Part shown: positions 24,507 to 32,598 of the stretch, in pieces
How the letters are laid out: every line of letters begins with the position of its first letter
Position numbering within the stretch: the first letter of the stretch is position 1
DNA from: CAZFOB01 sp964520325
GTDB lineage: Bacteria > Actinomycetota > JAICYB01
Direction of reading: 5' to 3'
DNA length: 64,000 nucleotides
NCBI GenBank assembly: GCA_964520325.1
Contig: CAZFOB010000001.1
Span: 1 to 64,000, forward strand
Translations under genes and position numbers: made by a program
The notes under the pieces: model-generated
Databases searched by the model: none
What the model saw: only the letters and a program-made list of their open reading frames with translations
What the model was told of the DNA's origin: nothing

Positions 24507-25526
24507 CTACACCACCGAACTGAGGGCGACGAGCCGGTCGAGCGCGGCCAAAGCGTCGCCGTTTTCGATCACGCCCCGCGCCTTCTCGACGCCGTCACGG
24601 ATCACTCCCGCCGCTCCCGCCGCCATTAACGCCGCGCCGGCATTGAGCAGGACGCAGTCGAAGATCGGTCCACGCTCCCCTTTCAGCGCCGCGCGGAGGA
24701 CAGTGGCGTTGTGCTGGGCGTCGCCGCCCTTGAGCGACTCGATCGGGCTTTCGTCCAGGCCGGCTTCCGATGCACGGATCGTCGTCGTCGTCACGACGCC
24801 CTTCTCCACGATCCGCGCATCGCAGTCGCCGGCGCACGTGAGCTCGTCGGTCCCGCCGGAGCCGTGCACCACGAACGCGCGCTCGACACCAAGCACCGCA
24901 ACCGCACCTGCCACGAGATCGAGCAGTTCGCGAGCACCGACGCCGATGAGCTGGAACGACGGACGAGCAGGATTGGTCAGGGGGCCGAGGATGTTGAACG
25001 CCGTGCGGATCCGCAGCGCCTGCCGTACCGGCATCACCTTGGCCATCGCCGGATGGAACGCCGGTGCGAACATGAACCCGATCCCGGCTTCGTCGATGCA
25101 GCGCGCGACCTGATCGGCGTCGAGGTCGAGGCGGACGCCAAGCGCTTCGAGCACGTCGGCCGAGCCGGACTTCGACGACAGCGCACGGTTGCCGTGCTTG
25201 GCGACAGGCAGCCCGGCCCCCGCGACGACGAGTGCCACTGCGGTCGAGATGTTGGCAGTGCCAGCGCCGTCGCCGCCAGTGCCGCAGGTGTCGACCAACC
25301 CGGTGGTCTTCGGCGTCACCCGCACGGCGGCCTCGCGCATCGTTCGTGCGAGACCGGCAATCTCCGCGGGGGTCTCGCCCTTCATCCGCAGCGCGACGAG
25401 GAACGCCGCGACAAGCGATGCGTCGACGTCGCCGGACACGATCTCGTCCAAAGCGGCGGACGACTCGTCCGACGACAGATCGGTGCCGGCGAGCAGTTGG
25501 TCGAGCGCTTCGCGGAGAGCCATCAT
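24507..25526 (-). CDS. trpD: Anthranilate phosphoribosyltransferase
   Basis: Transfers phosphoribose from PRPP to anthranilate. 339 residues. DTCGTGGDGAGTANISTA is the PRPP/Mg-binding glycine-rich motif; KHGNRALSSKSGSADVLEALGV, NILGPLTNPARP and VHGSGGTDELT are all canonical. It begins 6 bp downstream of the M28 peptidase gene, so trpDCF may be transcribed together with the upstream two-component genes rather than directly with trpEG. Confidence 0.97.
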   Translation of the reverse strand: MMALREALDQLLAGTDLSSDESSAALDEIVSGDVDASLVAAFLVALRMKGETPAEIAGLARTMREAAVRVTPKTTGLVDTCGTGGDGAGTANISTAVALVVAGAGLPVAKHGNRALSSKSGSADVLEALGVRLDLDADQVARCIDEAGIGFMFAPAFHPAMAKVMPVRQALRIRTAFNILGPLTNPARPSFQLIGVGARELLDLVAGAVAVLGVERAFVVHGSGGTDELTCAGDCDARIVEKGVVTTTTIRASEAGLDESPIESLKGGDAQHNATVLRAALKGERGPIFDCVLLNAGAALMAAGAAGVIRDGVEKARGVIENGDALAALDRLVALSSVV

Positions 25527-25532
25527 CGAAGG

Positions 25533-26504
25533 CTAACCGCTATAAGAACGGACCATCGCGAGCGCGAGACGGCCGGAGCGCTCGACGTCGGCCGTGCGCA
25601 CGATGTCGATCGTGTCCTTTGGGTTGTGGTAGCAGCACGGGACCTCGCCGGTCCACAGCCACGCGGTGTTCATGCCTTGTTTAGCGAACGAGCCGTGATC
25701 GGACCAATCGGGAGTGACGCGTTCGCGCACCGCGATGGCGAGCTCCTTGCCGACGCGGACGCACCGGTCTGTTCCCTCGTGGGGACCGGTCGAGATTCGG
25801 CCGCAGATGATCTCGGCGCCGTGCCCGACCATGTCGATGTTCACGAACGCAACGAGATTCTTGCGAGCTGCGGACGACATCTTCGAGACGTACTGCACCG
25901 ACCCGATGTGGTGAGGACGATCCGGATGGGGCTGACGCTCCTCGGCACCGAAGGCAACGAAGACCATCGGTAACTGGCCGGGCCCCTCTGCCACCATTCG
26001 GGCGATCTCGAGCGCGATGCCGACCCCCGTCGCGTTGTCGTTCGCGCCGGGGCCGTTGAGCGAGTCGTAATGACCGCCGACGATCAGATACGACTTGCGT
26101 TCGTCGAAGCCCGGCGGCGTACCGACGACGTTCCACGACTCGCCGCCTTGCGGCAGAGGAAACGCCCGACGCTCAGCCTTCCAGCCCATGCTCGAGATCC
26201 GCTCGGCGATGTACTTCGAGGCCTTCTCGTCACCGTCGCTTCCCGAGTTGCGCAGGCCGATCTCGACGGCCAGCGCTCGGACGTGGTCCATCACGGCGTC
26301 GACATCGAGAGCCGCCGCCAACGGCGTCGGCGATGCGGATGGCACGGGGGACGCCGTCGGCGCCGGCGCGAGAGTCGCCGTCCGGGCCGGAGCGAGGGCC
26401 GCAGTCGGCAACGCATCCTGACGCGACGAGCACGCGGCGGCGAAGACCAAGACGAGCGCGACGGCGCCCTTATGAACCGAAGATGATCTCGAACCGGCTC
26501 CCAT
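25533..26504 (-). CDS. M28-family metallopeptidase, lipoprotein
   Basis: A zinc aminopeptidase-like exoenzyme. From the ATG at 26504 (another at 26528) the product starts MGAGSRSSSVHKGAVALVLV and has a lipobox FAAAC at about residue 25, followed by a Thr/Ala/Pro-rich linker. The two-zinc site is visible as His-Asp in IVGGHYDSLNG, Asp in GANDNATGVG, Glu-Glu in AFGAEE, Asp in FVNIDMVG and His in CYHNPKDT. The substrate may be peptides or a modified amino acid. Its start overlaps the end of the histidine kinase gene by about 35 bp. Confidence 0.85.
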   Translation of the reverse strand: MGAGSRSSSVHKGAVALVLVFAAACSSRQDALPTAALAPARTATLAPAPTASPVPSASPTPLAAALDVDAVMDHVRALAVEIGLRNSGSDGDEKASKYIAERISSMGWKAERRAFPLPQGGESWNVVGTPPGFDERKSYLIVGGHYDSLNGPGANDNATGVGIALEIARMVAEGPGQLPMVFVAFGAEERQPHPDRPHHIGSVQYVSKMSSAARKNLVAFVNIDMVGHGAEIICGRISTGPHEGTDRCVRVGKELAIAVRERVTPDWSDHGSFAKQGMNTAWLWTGEVPCCYHNPKDTIDIVRTADVERSGRLALAMVRSYSG

Positions 26505-27777
26505 GTCCGTCCGAACGTACCGTGACATCGGCGTTCAGGCGTCTCGACAGCTCGCCGACGATCGCGAGACCAAGACCGCTTCCCACGCGCCGCTCACCCT
26601 TGTACTTGCTCCACAGGTAGAACCGCTCAAAGGCGTGCTCGAGGTCGGCCGGATCCAGTCCCGGCCCCCCGTCGGCCACAGCCACTGTGTTCCCGTCGAC
26701 GTCGATGGACACGGTCGAGCCCGACGGCGAGACGCGAAGCGCGTTCTCGACGAGGTTCGCGAGCATCTGGTGCACGCGGTCGGGGTCGCTCCGGACGACG
26801 GCCGGGCCGCCGCAACAGACCTCGAGAGCGAGACCGTTGTCCGACGCGAAGGGCGCCAGTCCGCGTTGGACGTCCCGCGCGACCTCGGCGAGATCGGTCT
26901 CAACCGGACGGACGGAAAACTCTCCCGCTTCGAGTCGTGCGAGATCGAGGAGATCCTGTACGAGTCGTTCGAGCCTCTGCGATTCGCGCAGGATGATGTC
27001 ACCCGCTTCGCGAGGCTTGCGCATCGTGCCGTCCGACAGCGCTTCGCCGTATCCACGGATCGCGGTGAGCGGCGTGCGCAGCTCGTGCGACACACTCATC
27101 AGGAAGCTCTTCTCGCGTTCGCGCGAGGACTCGAGGTCGGACACCATGCCCTCGAACGCCGCTTTGAGCTCAGCGACCTCGGCCGGATCGGATGGACTCG
27201 GCACCGCCGGCGCGTGCTCGCCTCGAGCGAAAGCCCGAGCCGAGCCTGTGAGGTCGCGCAGCGGCCGCGAGAGACGACGTGAGAGCGCGTAGGCCACGAC
27301 CGCCGAGATCAGAAGTGCAACCAGCGCCGCAAGCGCGAGGCGGGAGCCGAATCCCTCGGGCAGAGCAGGCACCTCGTTGCTCGCTCGCGTAACGTACAAC
27401 GTCCCGGGTCGTCCGCACAGCGTGGTGTGCGCTGATCCGTAGAGCACGTCGCGTCCTCCGATGCGCGCGCGTCCCTGTGCCTGCGAGAACTCCGTGACAC
27501 GCGCGCGCGGCGCGCCGTCGGGGACGAACCGTGCACGCGGTCCGAGCTCTCGCGCGATCTGGCCGCCCGGTCGGGTGCCGGCTTCACACGGAAGATCGGC
27601 CGCCAGCGCCGCCCCGTTCTGGGCTTGCTCACGCAGCTCTTCCAGCGCACGCGCAGGTGCGCCGATGCGCGCAAGACTCACAGTGATCAACGCGGTGAGC
27701 GCCACTGCCGCAACGGCCACGACTCCGAACGAAACGATCAGCACGCGTCCGAGCGACGGACGTCGCCCTTCACTCAC
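26470..27777 (-). CDS. Membrane sensor histidine kinase
   Basis: 435 residues. Transmembrane segment ~12-35, an extracytoplasmic region of about 110 residues, a second membrane segment near 150-170 (LALAALVALLISAVVAYAL), HAMP, then dimerisation domain with the phosphorylated His in SFLMSVSHELRTPLTAIRGYGEAL and an HATPase domain: N-box LANLVENALRVS, G1 VADGGPGLD, F-box, G2 GSGLGLAIV. The sensor contains CEAGT and TLCGRP, two Cys that could pair. The GTG start overlaps the regulator stop (GTGA), so the two form one two-component system. Confidence 0.93.
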   Translation of the reverse strand: MSEGRRPSLGRVLIVSFGVVAVAAVALTALITVSLARIGAPARALEELREQAQNGAALAADLPCEAGTRPGGQIARELGPRARFVPDGAPRARVTEFSQAQGRARIGGRDVLYGSAHTTLCGRPGTLYVTRASNEVPALPEGFGSRLALAALVALLISAVVAYALSRRLSRPLRDLTGSARAFARGEHAPAVPSPSDPAEVAELKAAFEGMVSDLESSREREKSFLMSVSHELRTPLTAIRGYGEALSDGTMRKPREAGDIILRESQRLERLVQDLLDLARLEAGEFSVRPVETDLAEVARDVQRGLAPFASDNGLALEVCCGGPAVVRSDPDRVHQMLANLVENALRVSPSGSTVSIDVDGNTVAVADGGPGLDPADLEHAFERFYLWSKYKGERRVGSGLGLAIVGELSRRLNADVTVRSDGHGSRFEIIFGS

Positions 27778-28442
27778 AGGTCTGCCTTATACCCGACCCC
27801 GCGCACAGTCTTCACAGGACAACGGGGGCCGAGCTTTCGGCGGAGCTGCGCAACGTGCACGTCGACTGTGCGAGTGTCGATGTCGTCCGGATAGCCCCAC
27901 ACGGCTTCGAGCAGCTGCGCGCGGGTGAACACGCGTCCGGGCGTTGTCACGAGGTGCGCGAGGAGATCGAATTCCTTGCGCGCGAGCTCGACGGTCGTGC
28001 CGTCCATCGACACGTCCCGCGACTGCATGTCGACGACCAAGCCGCCGGCATCGACGCGCTCGACGGCAATGGGTTCAGCGTGACCGCGACGCAGCACGGC
28101 TCGCACACGGGCCACGAGCTCGCGCGGACTGAACGGCTTCGTGACGTAGTCGTCGGCGCCGAGCTCCAGACCGAGAACGCGATCAGCCTCGGCGTCGCGA
28201 GCCGTGACCATGATCACGGGGATGGAGCTGCGGCGGCGGATCTCGCGAAGTAGATCGACGCCATCGGCGTCCGGGAGCATCAGATCGAGAAGGACGACAT
28301 CGAGCGTCGGGTCGTCGAGTTGGCTGCGCGCTTGCTCCGCATCCACCGCGAGACGGACGTTGAACCCCGCTTGGCTGAGATACATCTCGACGACGTCGGC
28401 GATCGCCGCTTCGTCCTCGACCACAAGTACGGTGCGCCGCAT
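27774..28442 (-). CDS. OmpR/PhoB-family response regulator
   Basis: 222 residues from the ATG at 28442. Receiver domain with VVEDEAAIADVV, phosphorylated Asp in VVLLDLMLPDADGV, Thr-Ala in VMVTARDAEAD and Lys in DYVTKPFSPREL. A winged-helix DNA-binding domain follows with LARKEFDLLAHLVTTPGRVFTRAQLLEAVWGY and RTVDVHVAQLRRKLG. Pairs with the kinase encoded immediately downstream. The secreted DUF5666 protein upstream may be a target or accessory of the system (inference). Confidence 0.94.
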   Translation of the reverse strand: MRRTVLVVEDEAAIADVVEMYLSQAGFNVRLAVDAEQARSQLDDPTLDVVLLDLMLPDADGVDLLREIRRRSSIPVIMVTARDAEADRVLGLELGADDYVTKPFSPRELVARVRAVLRRGHAEPIAVERVDAGGLVVDMQSRDVSMDGTTVELARKEFDLLAHLVTTPGRVFTRAQLLEAVWGYPDDIDTRTVDVHVAQLRRKLGPRCPVKTVRGVGYKADL

Positions 28443-28456
28443 ACGTCCCAGCCTAG

Positions 28457-28487
28457 GAGAGCAGGGACGGTGGTCGTCCCTGCTCTC
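28457..28487 (-). terminator. 13-bp perfect hairpin between the DUF5666 and response-regulator genes
   Basis: Arms at 28457-28469 and 28475-28487 pair perfectly over 13 bp with a 5-nt loop (gtggt). It lies just after the DUF5666 stop codon and before the regulator start. No U-tract follows, which is common for actinobacterial terminators. It should separate or attenuate transcription between the two genes. Confidence 0.75.
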
Positions 28488-28498
28488 TCGTGTCGACC

Positions 28499-29080
28499 TC
28501 ACCCCTCACGAGCGTCGCGACGGTCCCGGAACCGCTCACGCATGTCCTCACGCGTACCTTCGCGCTTGCCCTCACGCGAGCTTTCGCGCTTGTCCTCGAA
28601 CTCCTCCCAACGCTCCGGCGAGATCGCCCTGATCCCTTTCGTCACGAACGTGTCGCCCTCCTTGACCCGGAACGCCGCAACGTGATCACCGGCCTGCAGG
28701 TCCTCGAAGCCCGCGCGTTGCCCGTCGCGGCCGATGCGAGTGTCGTCGGTCGTGGCGATCTCGGCCGTGGTGCCGTCGTCCTCGGTGATGACGACGGTCG
28801 CCCCGTCGAGTGAGGCGATGACTCCGCGGTCGAACCGGACGGTATCGAACCCTTCACCCTCCCGCGCATGGACGGTGAGCTCACCGCGGATCGCCCCCGG
28901 CATCCCCGGATGCGGACGTCCGTGCTCGGCCGCCGGACCCTCTTTCTCGCCCTCACTCTGCGCGAGGACGACCTCGTCGGACGACGATGGCGAGCGCTCG
29001 GACGCCACCACGTACGACGCTGCTCCCAAGATCACCAGCCCCGCCATCACGGGGGCCAGGTGTCGCTTCATGAGCTGCAT
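28499..29080 (-). CDS. Secreted DUF5666-like protein with basic, charged tail
   Basis: 193 residues. N-terminal signal or anchor (HLAPVMAGLVILGAASYVVA), an acidic linker, then a small beta domain (RFDRGVIASLDGATVVITEDDGTTAEIATTDDTRIG...FEDLQAGDHVAAF) of the DUF5666 type, and a charged RE/KR-rich C-terminus (SSREGKREGTREDMRERFRDRR). The ATG at 29080 has a strong site (GGAAGGAG). Proteins like this often sit beside two-component systems; the function is not known. Confidence 0.72.
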   Translation of the reverse strand: MQLMKRHLAPVMAGLVILGAASYVVASERSPSSSDEVVLAQSEGEKEGPAAEHGRPHPGMPGAIRGELTVHAREGEGFDTVRFDRGVIASLDGATVVITEDDGTTAEIATTDDTRIGRDGQRAGFEDLQAGDHVAAFRVKEGDTFVTKGIRAISPERWEEFEDKRESSREGKREGTREDMRERFRDRRDAREG

Positions 29081-29159
29081 GTCTGTCTCCTTCCTCTTCG
29101 GCCTCTTCGGTCACTGAAGCATCGCGTCCGCAGGCTTGCCCAGCGTCAGCCCGATGTAA

Positions 29160-29175
29160 GGGCTTTGTAAGGCCC
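29160..29175 (-). terminator. Short hairpin downstream of trpEG
   Basis: gggctttgtaaggccc folds as a 6-bp stem including one G-U pair with a 4-nt loop, 9 nt after the trpEG stop codon. No U-tract follows on the minus strand. A weak terminator at best. Confidence 0.35.
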
Positions 29176-29184
29176 GAGGTCTCG

Positions 29185-31368
29185 CTAAGACCGCGAGGCG
29201 CGATCGGCGGCGACCGACCGCACCACGTTCGCGATGAGGCGATGGCCGAGTTTGCCTTCGAGGCTCAGGATCGATTCGGGGTGGAACTGCACGGACCACA
29301 CCGGCAGCGACTCGTGCTCTACGGCCATCACGACGCCGTCCGCCGTTGACGCGGTGACCCGTAGGTCGGCCGGGACGTCGGTCGCGTACAACGAGTGGTA
29401 GCGGCCGCCGACGAACTCATCCGGGAACCCATCGAAGAGGACGCCACCCGACACACGTATACGTGAAGGCTTGCCATGCATCGGGTAGTCGAGAACGTCG
29501 AGCTTCCCGCCGAAGTGCTCGACGATCCCCTGGAGACCGAGGCACACTCCGAAGACCGGCACCCCGCGCGAGACCGCAGCTTCAACCGTCCCGGAAACGT
29601 CGAACTCGGACGGAGAACCGGGGCCCGGCGAGAGCACGAGAAGGTCGGGTGCGATCGCGTCGATCTCCGAGTGCGGGAAGCCGGAGCGGAGCGTGATCAC
29701 CTCCGCCCCCGACTGGCGGAAGTAATCGGCGAGGGTGTGCACGAACGAGTCCTGATGATCGACGAGCAACACGCGGATCCCGGCGCTGAGGGCTTCGAGC
29801 GAGTTGCCATCGTCCACGACGACAACGTCGCGAGGGCGGCGGATCGCGTCGAGGAACGCCGACGCCTTGAGCGTGGTCTCCGCTTCCTCCTCCTGGGGGT
29901 CGGAATCGAACAACAGGGTTGCGCCGGCGCGGATCTCCGCGATGCCGTCCTTGATCCGGATGGTGCGTAGCGTCAGTCCGGTGTTGAGGCTCCCGTCGAA
30001 GCCGACGAGCCCGATCGCGCCGCCGTACCACACGCGCGGTGATCGCTCGTGATCCTCGATGAACTGCATCGCCCAGAGCTTCGGTGCACCGGTGACCGTC
30101 ACTGCCCACGCGTGGGTGAGGAACGCGTCGAGTGCGTCGAAGCCCTCGCGCAGGCGTCCCTCGACGTGATCGACGGTGTGGATCAGTCGCGAGTACATCT
30201 CGATCTGCCTGCGACCGATCACGCGGACCGATCCGGGGACGCAGATGCGCGCCTTGTCGTTGCGATCGACGTCGGTGCACATGGTGAGCTCCGAGGTGTC
30301 CTTCTCGGAGTTGAGGATCGTGCGGATCTGTTCGGCGTCCGCGATCGGATCGGCGCCACGCGCGATGGTGCCCGCGATCGGACACGTCTCCACACGGTCA
30401 CCCTCGACGCGCACGTACATCTCGGGGGACGCACCGACGAGATACTCGGAGCCGTCATCCGGGGACACCCCGTACCCCGCACCGAGGTTGATCAGGAAGC
30501 CGTACGGAGAAGGGTTACGCTCGCGCAGCCGCCAGAAGATCTCGGACGGCGTGGCCGGGCACGGCTCGAAGAACGTGCGTCCGGGAACGGCTTCGAAGAG
30601 GTCGCCCCGGCGGAACGCTTCGCGCGCCACGTCGACGAGTGCCGCATACTCCCCCGGCGCGTGGTCGCACTCACGCGCGACGCTCGTGGCACCGACGAAA
30701 GCGTTGCTCGAACCCTCGCGTGGCAAGCCGGCCGTCGATCCGTTCTCGGTCTCGAAGTCGTAGCCGACGCGCATCGCGACTTCGCGCCGGTGATCGACCA
30801 CCACGAGCTCATCCGGCAGGTACAGGACGACGTCGCGCTGATCGTCCGGACGGTCGAGACGAAGACGCAGTTGCTCGAACTGGAACACGAGGTCGTAGCC
30901 GAAGGCACCGTAAAGGCCGAGGTGAGAGTCCCCATCGGAGCCGAAGAGCTCGACGAACGCACGGACGACGGAGAAGAACGTCGGCTGTCGGCTGCGCTCC
31001 TCCTCGGGGACGCGTCCGGTCGGTTCGGCGATCGTGCCCAAGATGGCGTCGCCGACACGCGACGAGGTGGCGACGCCCGCACATCTCGACAAGGCGCCTT
31101 CGATCGCACCAAGCAGAACCGCGCCACGCGTGTTCAGCGCGCGCGCCGTGAAGGTTCGTCCGCGGCCGGAGAGCTCGAGGGGCGGGTCGACGAAGCCCAT
31201 GTCCCAGCGCGTGTAGCGGCCCGGATACTCGTAGCTCGACGCGAGTACGACGCCGCGCCGCTCGTCCAACGCGTTGACAACCGGCTCGATGGCGCCTTCG
31301 ACGGCGATCTGCTCGACGGAGCGAGCGACCCTGATCCCGCCCTTCGTGACGTACCCGTCGGTGCTCAT
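29185..31368 (-). CDS. trpEG: Anthranilate synthase, fused TrpE and TrpG
   Basis: First committed step of tryptophan synthesis, chorismate plus glutamine to anthranilate. One chain of 727 residues. TrpE part: SSYEYPGRYTRWDMGFVDPP near the N-terminus, then CPIAGTIARGAD, DVDRNDKARICVPGSV and VTGAPKLWAM in the chorismate domain. TrpG part from ~residue 535: VLLVDHQDSFVHTLADYF, LSPGPGSPSEF, nucleophile Cys in VFGVCLGLQGI and His-Glu in VQFHPESIL. The fused type is known from Streptomyces and rhizobia. The ATG at 31368 has GGAGG 5 nt upstream, directly after an attenuator terminator. Confidence 0.97.
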   Translation of the reverse strand: MSTDGYVTKGGIRVARSVEQIAVEGAIEPVVNALDERRGVVLASSYEYPGRYTRWDMGFVDPPLELSGRGRTFTARALNTRGAVLLGAIEGALSRCAGVATSSRVGDAILGTIAEPTGRVPEEERSRQPTFFSVVRAFVELFGSDGDSHLGLYGAFGYDLVFQFEQLRLRLDRPDDQRDVVLYLPDELVVVDHRREVAMRVGYDFETENGSTAGLPREGSSNAFVGATSVARECDHAPGEYAALVDVAREAFRRGDLFEAVPGRTFFEPCPATPSEIFWRLRERNPSPYGFLINLGAGYGVSPDDGSEYLVGASPEMYVRVEGDRVETCPIAGTIARGADPIADAEQIRTILNSEKDTSELTMCTDVDRNDKARICVPGSVRVIGRRQIEMYSRLIHTVDHVEGRLREGFDALDAFLTHAWAVTVTGAPKLWAMQFIEDHERSPRVWYGGAIGLVGFDGSLNTGLTLRTIRIKDGIAEIRAGATLLFDSDPQEEEAETTLKASAFLDAIRRPRDVVVVDDGNSLEALSAGIRVLLVDHQDSFVHTLADYFRQSGAEVITLRSGFPHSEIDAIAPDLLVLSPGPGSPSEFDVSGTVEAAVSRGVPVFGVCLGLQGIVEHFGGKLDVLDYPMHGKPSRIRVSGGVLFDGFPDEFVGGRYHSLYATDVPADLRVTASTADGVVMAVEHESLPVWSVQFHPESILSLEGKLGHRLIANVVRSVAADRASRS

Positions 31369-31373
31369 GTCAT

Positions 31374-31378
31374 CCTCC
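31374..31378 (-). promoter_or_regulatory. trpEG ribosome binding site
   Basis: GGAGG on the minus strand, 5 nt before the ATG at 31368, immediately after the U-tract of the attenuator terminator. It decides the start; an ATG nearer to it is out of frame and meets a stop after one further codon. Confidence 0.8.
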
Positions 31379-31380
31379 AA

Positions 31381-31408
31381 AAGAAAAGGCCGCCTCTTCC
31401 GAGGCGGC
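31381..31408 (-). terminator. trp attenuator terminator
   Basis: Arms at 31389-31396 and 31401-31408 form a perfect 8-bp GC-rich stem with a 4-nt loop (GGAA on the RNA strand). UUUUCUUUU follows within two bases on the minus strand: a textbook intrinsic terminator just upstream of trpEG. Its 5' arm can instead pair with 31431-31438 (7 Watson-Crick pairs plus one G-U), which would form an antiterminator. Confidence 0.92.
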
Positions 31409-31438
31409 TCGCCGATACGCATGGTGCTACAGCCGCCC
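31402..31438 (-). promoter_or_regulatory. trp antiterminator element (segments 2 and 3)
   Basis: On the RNA strand GGGCGGCU (31438 to 31431) can pair with AGCCGCCU (31409 to 31402), and the latter is the 5' arm of the terminator, so the two helices exclude each other. A weaker alternative pairs GGCCG (31451 to 31447), directly after the Trp codons, with CGGCU (31435 to 31431), giving the protector helix that lets the terminator form when the leader is translated. Confidence 0.82.
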
Positions 31439-31488
31439 TATGCCGACGGCCACCACCGGTGCGCCTTGAGGATGAACACGTGAGTCAT
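31438..31488 (-). CDS. trpL: trp leader peptide
   Basis: A 16-residue reading frame, MTHVFILKAHRWWPSA, ending in TAG. Tandem TGG TGG codons at positions 12-13 lie just before segment 2 of an attenuator, the layout of TrpL peptides. The ATG lies 4 nt after the hisI stop codon (TGA TACG ATG) and has no Shine-Dalgarno of its own, so translation is probably coupled to hisI. Stalling at the Trp codons when charged tRNA-Trp is scarce would free the antiterminator. It also contains two His codons. Confidence 0.9.
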   Translation of the reverse strand: MTHVFILKAHRWWPSA

Positions 31489-31492
31489 CGTA

Positions 31493-31819
31493 TCAGTTGC
31501 CATCGAGTTCCCGGAAGTAACAGGTGCGGTTGCCCGTGTGACACACGGCATCACCTTCGAGGCGAGCCTTGACCAACAGCGTGTTGTCCTCGCAGTTGTA
31601 GTGGATGCGGACGAGACGCAGCCGATTGCCGGACGCCTCTCCCTTGGTCCACAGCTCCTGCCTCGAGCGAGAGAAGAACGTCACCAAGCCCTTCTCGTAG
31701 CTCTCGCGCAGAGAGTCGGCATTCATGAACCCCATCATGAGGACCTCGTTGGTGTCCTCTTCTTGCACAACAGCCGGTACGAGTCCATTCTCGTCGAACT
31801 TCAGATCCCCAATCTTCAT
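31493..31819 (-). CDS. hisI: Phosphoribosyl-AMP cyclohydrolase
   Basis: Third step of histidine synthesis: opens the purine ring of phosphoribosyl-AMP. 108 residues from the ATG at 31819, overlapping the hisF stop (ATGA). Zinc and magnesium ligands are in IHYNCEDNTLLVKARLEGDAVCHTGNRTCYFREL. There is no HisE (phosphoribosyl-ATP pyrophosphatase) domain, so hisE must be elsewhere, as in many actinobacteria. Last gene of the his run, 4 nt before trpL. Confidence 0.96.
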   Translation of the reverse strand: MKIGDLKFDENGLVPAVVQEEDTNEVLMMGFMNADSLRESYEKGLVTFFSRSRQELWTKGEASGNRLRLVRIHYNCEDNTLLVKARLEGDAVCHTGNRTCYFRELDGN

Positions 31820-32598
31820 GTTCGTCTCACCACTATCCCTTCCGATGCCATGTGGTCCTTGAGCTCGCCGACCGTGTACTCGCCGTAGTGGACGATCGAC
31901 GCAACGAGCACCGCATCGGCGTGGCCGTCCAACACTCCGTCGACGAGATGCTGGGGCGAGCCGGCACCGCCCGATGCGATCACCGGGATCCCGACCGCGT
32001 CCGAGATCGCTCGAGTGAGCTCGATGTCGTAGCCGTCCTTCGTGCCGTCGCGGTCGAACGAGGTGAGCAGGATCTCTCCGGCTCCGAGCTTCTCCACCTC
32101 GCCCGCCCAACGCTGCGCGTCGATACCGCTGCGGATGGGTTCTTCGCCTCGCGCGCCACGTCCACCTTCCAGCACCACTTCCCACCCGTCTTCAACTCGA
32201 CGTGCGTCGATCGCGACGACGATGCACTGGGCGCCGAATGCGTCGGACGCATCGCGGACGAGATCGGGATTGCGAACGGCCGCGGTGTTCATCGAGACCT
32301 TGTCCGCGCCGGCGCGCAAGCGCTTGCGCACGTCGTCGACGGTGCGTACTCCTCCGCCGATCGTGAGCGGGATGAACACATGCTCGGCCGCGCTACGCAG
32401 TACGTCGTAGATCGTCTCTCGCGCATCGGGCGTTGCTGTGATGTCGAGGAAGCACAGCTCGTCGGCTCCCTGCGCGTCGTAGCGGATCGCGAGCTCGACA
32501 GGATCGCCCGCATCGCGCGTGTCGACGAACCTAACGCTCTTCACGACGCGTCCGCCATCGAGGTCGAGGCACGGGATCACGCGCTTGGCGAGCGTCAC
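31816..32598 (-). CDS. hisF: Imidazole glycerol phosphate synthase, cyclase subunit
   Basis: Works with HisH to make IGP and AICAR. 260-residue (beta/alpha)8 barrel: RVIPCLDLDGGRVVKSVRF with catalytic Asp, TIGGGVRTVDDV, VVAIDAR with the second Asp, ILLTSFDRDGTKDGYDIELTRAIS and VIASGGAGSPQHLVDG. GTG start overlapping the hisA stop. Confidence 0.97.
   Translation of the reverse strand: MTLAKRVIPCLDLDGGRVVKSVRFVDTRDAGDPVELAIRYDAQGADELCFLDITATPDARETIYDVLRSAAEHVFIPLTIGGGVRTVDDVRKRLRAGADKVSMNTAAVRNPDLVRDASDAFGAQCIVVAIDARRVEDGWEVVLEGGRGARGEEPIRSGIDAQRWAGEVEKLGAGEILLTSFDRDGTKDGYDIELTRAISDAVGIPVIASGGAGSPQHLVDGVLDGHADAVLVASIVHYGEYTVGELKDHMASEGIVVRRT

Noticed and set aside
31369..31422. trpEG starting at the upstream in-frame GTG/ATG (MRIGEPPRKRR...)
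   Set aside because: That extension would translate through the terminator hairpin. The ATG at 31368 has an ideal ribosome binding site and gives the family N-terminus.
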